This document shows positions 56,946 to 64,000 of a stretch of DNA of 64,000 nt, piece after piece (positions within the stretch are counted from its first letter, which is position 1; every line of letters begins with the position of its first letter). A program made the translations under genes and the position numbers. Origin of the DNA: Leptoclinus maculatus (Eukaryota; Chordata; Actinopteri; Perciformes; Stichaeidae); assembly GCA_032191485.1 (NCBI GenBank), contig JAVDOI010000004.1:25132270-25196269 (forward strand). The letters run 5' to 3'. The notes beneath the pieces are model-generated. The model saw only the letters and a list, made by a program, of their open reading frames with translations. It had not been told where the DNA came from and did not search any database.

Positions 56946-58854
56946 TCCACTCAGAGGGTAATAAAAGCTTGGAGAGAAGAATCGATATTTCAGCCAAGGT
57001 CTGGCATGCATTAAAATATGGTATATTATTTTAGAGGTCTAATAACTCTGCCATAAAAAGTAGGTCATGGTTATATACCTGCAAGAGAGGGAATGTCCCA
57101 ATCCTTCTGCTGGTTGTAGGAAGTAGGATGTGACTTTTTTTTTTTTGAAAAGGACAAACTTTGTCAACTCTCCAAGATAATAACAAACTCATTACCGACA
57201 GTCTATTTGCCTTCACACTGAGGAGGTGGAGAACATCCTGTGCTCAAATAATGAGGCAGGATCCGGAGAAGTAGTGGAAGATTTTTTTTTTTTTCGGAGG
57301 ATTTAAGAGGCTTCTTCATCTCCAGATAACACGTATTAACTTTAAATCACATATCAGGACTCTAAGTGAGTATTAGAGAATCCTGAGAGGGCTATGGATT
57401 AATTAAAAGACACACTTTAGACACAAATGACAACATAAAAGCACAGCTCAATGGATCTGAAGGCTTTTAAGGTGTCAACTGAGTAGCATGAGACGTGATG
57501 AGATTCCGTCTCTGCCGAAGATTGAACAAATCTTTTCATTAAAGTTACAACGAGCAGAAATCAATAAATTCCGACATGACACTGGACTATTAAGATTATT
57601 AAATCTACAATTGACAGTTTAAAGACGCACATTATTCTTGCATTTTAGTGATGAAGTGAGGACTATCTATAAAGATCAATTTATAGGCCTCGAAAACGTC
57701 TTTATCAGCGTCTTACTGTGAGTGATCGGGTCACGCGTGAACACTTTGGGCTATTTCACACGAGAGTTTTCTGTACTTTTTAGAGTTACATTCATAATAG
57801 ATAATACATACAAATAATAGGGCTGAACATTTAATATAAAATGTTTCAAGATGCTTTACATTAAAATAAGTCAACACCGGCCTTTTGTTTCATATGGGAC
57901 ACGAATGGCGGTGAAACTTTTCTATTATTCATCCTTAGAGGTACAAAAGTGCTGTTCTGTCATCGATTACTATGCTTGTTGTTGATCCTTTTTTTTAAAC
58001 TTTGTATTTATTGTGATATTTAAAAAGAAATCTTTCAGTGAAACTAGGTCCGAGGTCACAGTACGTATCCCAGGAACTTGATGCTACTTGGGTATTTATT
58101 TGTTCCCCTGATGACCGCCCCAGTCTGAATTGTCTTCTCTGTCCTCCACAGCTCATTACAACGAACTGAATAACGTCTTGACTTCTTTTGGTCATCCTCT
58201 TTTGATTTCGGCAGCAGTAGAGTTCTTTTGCAAATGTTCTATTCTCTCCTCCAAACTCCTCCATAAATATTCACCCACAGCATCAAATAAAAGCACACGT
58301 TAGAGCGAGAAGCATTTGAGGTATTTTTTTTTTACTTGGCATTTGTTGGCTTTGACACAAAAATAGCTACAATTTCCTCTGCACGGGTTCTAAGAGGTTC
58401 ACTCTGACTGTGATATTAAGTGTTCCTGTGTTTAGCTCGAGAGACGGCACAGATGCCAGCTGCCCATTTTGAATGTCAAAACTACTACGAACATCCACAT
58501 CAAAAGGTCAAGATTGCAGCCATTTGCCTGACAACCTAATAGCTGTTTATAAGAGCGCCGAGAGCCGTGAAATCCAGCGCTACGTGTGACTTTTTACTTC
58601 CTTATTATCTTTCAGAGCTATTTAATATTTGAGGAGAACTGAGAGTCTTGTTTCTGCAAAAGTAACTCAGATGAAATGACTTCGGCAAATTGTGAATAAA
58701 CCTGATGAAAGGTGCTGCATTAAAGGGGCGGGTCCATTATCACTCGTTCTGGGATTGTATGTATTCAAATCTGACCGTTTGAGACTATTTTCAAAAGCCT
58801 AAAAACATTCTCCTACTTGACTTGATGTAGGATTCTGTATGATGATGTTGCTAC

Positions 58855-58896
58855 ACACACACACACACACACATGTATATATATATATATATATAT
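58855..58896. repeat. Compound (CA)n-(TA)n microsatellite
   Basis: About nine CA units, then 'tgta', then about nine TA units. Confidence 0.93.
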
Positions 58897-60058
58897 GTAT
58901 ACATATATCCTATTAAATACCAGTGTACTAGTGGTCGGCACACTCCCATTTTAGAGAAGTAAACAGGAGTACCAGCAAGGAAGATAAGCAATGTACTGTT
59001 GTGGATCTGAAAGTCACACAATAACACAAACGAACCAACCGATCGATGCAGCAGTAGGCCAGAAACTCCTGTGTTCTGTGAAGGTAAAGTTACTTTTCTT
59101 TTGTTAATGGAGTCTAATGGCTTCGAAGAGAGCAATATAGCTGCTTCAGTTCCTGGTCAGAAAGGGCTGAAAGCAAAGTAAAGTGGCCAAAATATATTTT
59201 TTAAAAGCGTACACCTAAAACTGATATTGATTTGCTTGGGCGGGCCTTTCTTTGGAGGTCAAAATACATTTTTTTTTATGACTTCCCTGTCCACAGACGC
59301 TTTATCTTGCCGACAGCTCTTTCTGACTGAAGCCGTTACGAATCGTTCTCTTCAAACCTTGCAGAACACGGGAGTATACATACAAACCCACTTCTAAAAA
59401 TCCAAAAGTAACCCTTTTATTTATTCTGAACTCATGCATGCCTAATGTTGACTCGGCTCGTGCTCGTGTTCACATTGTTCACAGCGCTATTGATAAGCTT
59501 ACTTTGGTAACTGACGTCTACATGTAAGTGAAAAGATGAAGGGGAACAGCGATAATGAATGGAAAAAATTATTATAGGGAGGAAAGAAAGGCATGAAATA
59601 GATGCATCATGGTTTGCCTTTGATTCATTATGCAACTACACGTGTACAGATACACAGGCAAGAGGGAAATCTCATTATACGCCGTATATCATCCATCCCC
59701 ACCGAACTTCTGTAGGTGGCAGGCACGGTGCATTTGAAAGCCTGGCCAGTTTGTCCTAAACAGAGCCGGAAAAAAAGAAAAGCACATTTTTCTTCCGTAG
59801 ACTAAATGCCAGCCGTACAGATCAAACAGCAGTCTGATCAATTACACAGAGAACCTTTGAACCAGCAAATGCCACCCGGAGACTTCATCTGACAGAGTGG
59901 TATGGAGGGCACGGAGGGACGACGTTAATGCGGCAGAGGGAAAAAAAAACGCACATTCATGCAAGCGTACGCTCGATCAGATCACTCTCTGTGACACACA
60001 CACACACCCGTACAGATGCACTCACTCCAGCAAACACACTGGGTGGCGGTCTGCCCTG

Positions 60059-60077
60059 CCCCCCCCCCCCCCCCCCC
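60059..60077. repeat. Poly(C) run
   Basis: Nineteen consecutive C. Confidence 0.93.
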
Positions 60078-62691
60078 TTCCTTATCAACCAACAGCAGTG
60101 ACAGATCTGGTCACTCTTTTTTTTCTAAATTCGCCTAATTGCCTCCGAACCACAGCGGACATTATGTAAAAATAAATTGACATGACATCTTGTAAAATGG
60201 AGGCTTTGAAATGGAAATGTTTGTCACACAAAGGCTGTTTTTTTTTTTTGTTGCTGAAAGGCTCTTTGTGTTTGTCATCTTTCATTGTGCGAGACCCTGG
60301 ATGATTGACTTCCTTCTTGCTAGCTGAGGGGCATTGACATTTCCATGCCCTTCTACAAAGATGGATACCTTTCTATTGAACCGCCACTCGTCCAAACAGC
60401 GTGCCCGCTCAATTGGCCATGTTGGGTCGTGTCAATAACTATAATGCTGGAGTGTGTACAGCAGCATTAATGAGCATATAATGATTTTCTTTTTTTTGCA
60501 TGTGTGTGTGTTTATATGAATGCGTGCGTCTGTTTGTGTGTGTGAACAGTGCAGGAGAGACAGAGTTTCTAAATGTAATTATTGTGTGCATATCCACAGC
60601 TGAAATCATCATCGCCCGCAAACACAACTGTACGCTACCTGCATGATTTAAACAGAAGGCCAAGAAAAACCAGATATTTCCGTCAGGATTCTAGTGGAAC
60701 AACAACAACTCACCTTCACCACATGGCCAGAGACACAAAGCATACAATGAATGCTAATGTCTGAGTCTGCTGGATGCGTAAACATGTTTTTGTTGACACC
60801 CCACAGCTTACGTTAACAGTGCGACACACTGACATCATGCGCCTACTTGAAGGTCAACGAAGAGAAACACGAGTCTGAATACATTTAAACTTACAACTTC
60901 TACAGCTACAGCCTGTAAAACCTGTCAAACTACACACGTCAAGACTGTCAGGACCATCAAACTGTCCTGAAGCCGCGAGACATCCTTCCCTTCTAGCGGC
61001 TGAATCATAATACAGGAGTTTAACTGCCTCGTCCCAACGTTAGCATCTTCTGCTACCTCCCGGAGGAAAGATGTTGGAGCAGCGAAGCATCGCAGCTCTG
61101 AGGATTAAGTCCCAACAGGTGTTCATTTTTAGATTTTCACTTTCAAATACACTTCCATATGTCAAATGATAAATATTTTGGTTTGCAACGCGTAGCCTTG
61201 AGAAACGAAATGGTTGACTTAAAAGATATGAAAGAGGGGGACCATGCGTTTCTTGGCTATAATAAGCACAGTAGTGCTGTAGAATAACGATAGGATTACT
61301 ATATCTTAAGAGTAGAAACCGTAAAGTGGGCGTCGCAGAGAGACACAAGTCCCTCCACGTTCGTCTTAATCTCTGAGATACTTGAAAATGATCGTGGGTT
61401 GAATTCAAGAAGAAAAGAAATCCTACACAATTCTACCATTTCACCATGCTTTCACTGAGATGGATTAATTTGAAAGAAATGCGATACTTCTGTCTGTGAT
61501 GTGTTTTACACAATACACACTATGGTTGGTTGATAACACGATCTCACGTCGTTCTGTTAAGTCGTTGATCTGGAGCTTTTGATCGTGTCACATGATCCCT
61601 GAGGTGTGGAGGAGCTACTAAATGGACCTTGAGTTGAGGTTGTTGTTCCGTCAGCTGCTGTTTCTTTGAGATCGAGAATAAACTTTCAGTCTCAACTGCA
61701 AATGTCGAGACGTTCTTAAAGGGTTTTGGGGAAAAAATTGACATTTGAACGCCTATACAATCCACGATAGCTGTGATGTGATTGAAAACTCCACTAGAGC
61801 TACTAGATGGCGTTCTTTTAGCGTTAAGAATGAACACTGGCGCTCAACTACAACGCACTTAACTTTGTTGAGTGTGGTTAAGTGAACATAACACAAACTA
61901 ACTAACCAATTGAGGGACCAGCAAACTCTGTGTTCTGTGAGGTGAAATTACTGTTTTTGTCAATGGAGTCTGGTGGCTTTCTTTTAGGTCTTTAATCTAA
62001 TATGCTATACACATTGCACACATCTGCATATCATATTATATTATATTATAGACCTGTGTGTCTGTTGGCACCCTGTGAAACATGTGAGTTGTGTGTTTCT
62101 CTTTGAGCGTGTGTCTCTCTCTGTGCTGTAGTGTTTGTGTGCTCGCAGATTCTCTGCAGAGTCCCCGGCCTTCAGCTGTGTTTGGGTGCGGGTGGATTAC
62201 AAAGGCATCGGGATCAGCGGGGACAAGAGGAAACAGACAGACTACACAGCAGCTGTAGAACAGCCCAAGGCTCAGCGCTGCTCTCCAGAGAGCTCAGAGC
62301 GGCGCTGATCAACCCATCACAGCATCCAGCGTCTGGAGAAAAGTCATCTCATTCTGGGGTTTTTTTTCTGGTGTAAACAAGAGAAAATGTTTCATCCCCT
62401 TCTTACTTGGCTAAGACGTTAGGATGAGCAAGGACATGCTATACCTCAGCACCAGCCCCAGACGCAATTACATCTTGGCGACCCGACGACGTTACGGGGA
62501 GCCGGCGACGATCCAAATCCTGGGTTTACCAGATTGTCTTGTGCGTCGAGAGGGAGCGAGCAAAGTGAGCCAGTAAACCCGTCTCAGAGACGTTTGTAAA
62601 AGGCACGCAGCGACATGAAATCCCCAAACAGCAAAAGATTCATCTCAATTCACATGTTCCAATGTGGCTGTGTGAGTGTGTCCCTGGTATG

Positions 62692-62714
62692 TGTGTGTGT
62701 GTGTGTGTGTGTGT
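62692..62714. repeat. (TG)n microsatellite
   Basis: Eleven TG units. Confidence 0.93.
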
Positions 62715-62871
62715 GCCCGGAGAATGTTTTCAGACAGGTCCTTCGCTTTGGTTGACAGCACTTCTGCAACATTCTTAACAGCCTGGGAAAATGTAATGAG
62801 GTAAAGTGTCACAACATCTCACATCGCTCTGCAAGCCCTCAGCTCTGACAGTCTGACTCCACTCACTGACT

Positions 62872-62895
62872 GTGTGTGTGTGTGTGTGTGTGTGT
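62872..62895. repeat. (TG)n microsatellite
   Basis: Twelve TG units, followed at 62950-62966 by a 17-base G run. Confidence 0.93.
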
Positions 62896-64000
62896 ATACT
62901 CGCTGGCTCCATCTTCAGTGTCTGTTTATATTTGGGTGGTGGGTGTGTTGGGGGGGGGGGGGGGGGTGAGCCAGGGACTGGAGAAGCCACCACCAGTATT
63001 ATTATACAGCCTCACTGACTACTTCTGTCTCCCTGCAGAAGGAGAGAGAAGCAAACTGGAGATAGTGGAAGACTTAAAGTAACCGGAAATAATGAATAGT
63101 TCCGGAGAATCAAAAGCTTTTGGAGACATGCTATGATTATTATTTCTCCTCTTCGTTTCTCTTTCTCCACAGTCATTTCCTCCTTCCCTCACCGACCTTC
63201 TGTACTTCCTTTGTCATTAGTCACTTCCGAGCCTCGTCACCTTCTCGTCTCTCTCCCTCCCTCTGGAGCTCTCTGAATGGCAAGTTTATCCTCCTTTGCC
63301 CCCCCCTCCCCCGTGGTTCTCTTACCGGGCTAATTTCCTTTGAGTCAGGAGGGTTTTACAGGTGTCCCTTTGGGGCTCCCGGTGTTAGCGGCGGCAGCGT
63401 CCCTCCGGGCCGTGTGGGGTTCTGGCCTCTTCCTTGACAACTTTATCTGCCCGAGACACCCAGGGTGTGATCATTAACACACCTCACCTCAGCTTAGAGG
63501 AGCTACACGTCTACCTCTTGGATGGATTGCTTATGCTATTACCTTTCTCTCCCTCGCCGTTCCTCCCGTTCTTCCTTCCTATATTCCATTTGTCATGTCT
63601 TGGCTTCCTTCCTTTTCCACCCATCCTCCAACTTTGTCGCTTTCTTCCTCATTTCCATTCCCTTTGACCCTCAATCCTCCTTCCTTCCTTCCTCCTTTCC
63701 TTATCTCTTGGTCCTTACTTCTTACTTATACACACTTAAAAAATACAATACCGTTACTCTTAAAAGTAGAGCAGTTCCCCAGAGGCGTGAATTACAGGCT
63801 ATTCTCTGCCTCCTGTCGCTGTTTCTGACATACTTAAAGAGGAAATAGTAGAGTGGAATTATCTATTTTTTCCTTCGTGCTGTCAGAATCAATTAATCAC
63901 TGGCAGTGAAATTATATAAGGATGTGTTTCTGAGTAGAGGGAGCTCTGATGTTGAATCTATTTTAATCTATTTCTGAGAGAGAAATGGCTCGTGAACCAA

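Larger units (their letters stand above)
52600..64000. other. Region upstream of the ncan EGF exon; presumably ncan intron
   Basis: Dominated by GA, TG and homopolymer repeats, with retroposon-like fragments. The words 'ctgtgttctgtgaaggtaaa' near 59071 and 'ctgtgttctgtgaggtgaaa' near 61929 mark two copies of one repeat. Two weak plus-strand exon-like ORFs at 62149 and 63039 are discussed under findings. No Link, Ig or mucin-like coding was recognised. Confidence 0.5.

Overview
The window is vertebrate nuclear DNA, almost certainly from a teleost fish. Protein-coding sequence occurs as short GT/AG-bounded exons separated by kilobase introns. The rest is dinucleotide microsatellites, minisatellites and short DNA-transposon and SINE-like repeats of types familiar from fish genomes. 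No complete gene lies inside; two partial genes point at each other tail to tail.

Left end, plus strand (128-4596): the last three coding exons of a hyaluronan and proteoglycan link protein, best read as hapln4 (Bral2). Two exons make Link module 1 and one makes Link module 2 plus a C-terminal tail. The exons join in frame to 231 codons including the stop. The signal peptide and Ig domain lie beyond the left edge. A poly(A) signal pair followed by GT-rich sequence near 5.48 kb is a plausible transcript end.

Minus strand (52599 down to 22268): the last six coding exons recognised of neurocan (ncan), a chondroitin sulfate proteoglycan. In transcript order they encode a calcium-binding EGF module, a C-type lectin domain over three exons, a Sushi/CCP module and a His/Arg-rich C-terminal tail. 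Together they give 271 codons including the stop, and every splice phase agrees. The Ig, Link and chondroitin sulfate regions and the first EGF were not found and are presumed to lie beyond 64 kb. The two proteins belong to one system: link proteins lock lecticans onto hyaluronan in brain matrix and perineuronal nets, and lectican and link-protein genes are paired through vertebrate evolution.

Between the stop codons (4.6-22.3 kb) I see no coding gene. This stretch holds a 20-bp minisatellite of 30 units, a 1,049-bp hAT-type non-autonomous element with a perfect 8-bp target duplication, older repeat fragments and possible conserved non-coding DNA. The ncan introns hold a 22-bp E-box-bearing minisatellite, a tRNA-derived SINE, a TA-flanked foldback element, a TTAA-flanked MITE and many microsatellites. 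From 52.6 to 64 kb I found only intron-like DNA and two weak plus-strand exon-like ORFs of unknown meaning. I did not find a new multi-gene system. The most notable items are the intron inside Link module 1, the two minisatellites, and the palindromic or structured elements in ncan non-coding DNA.
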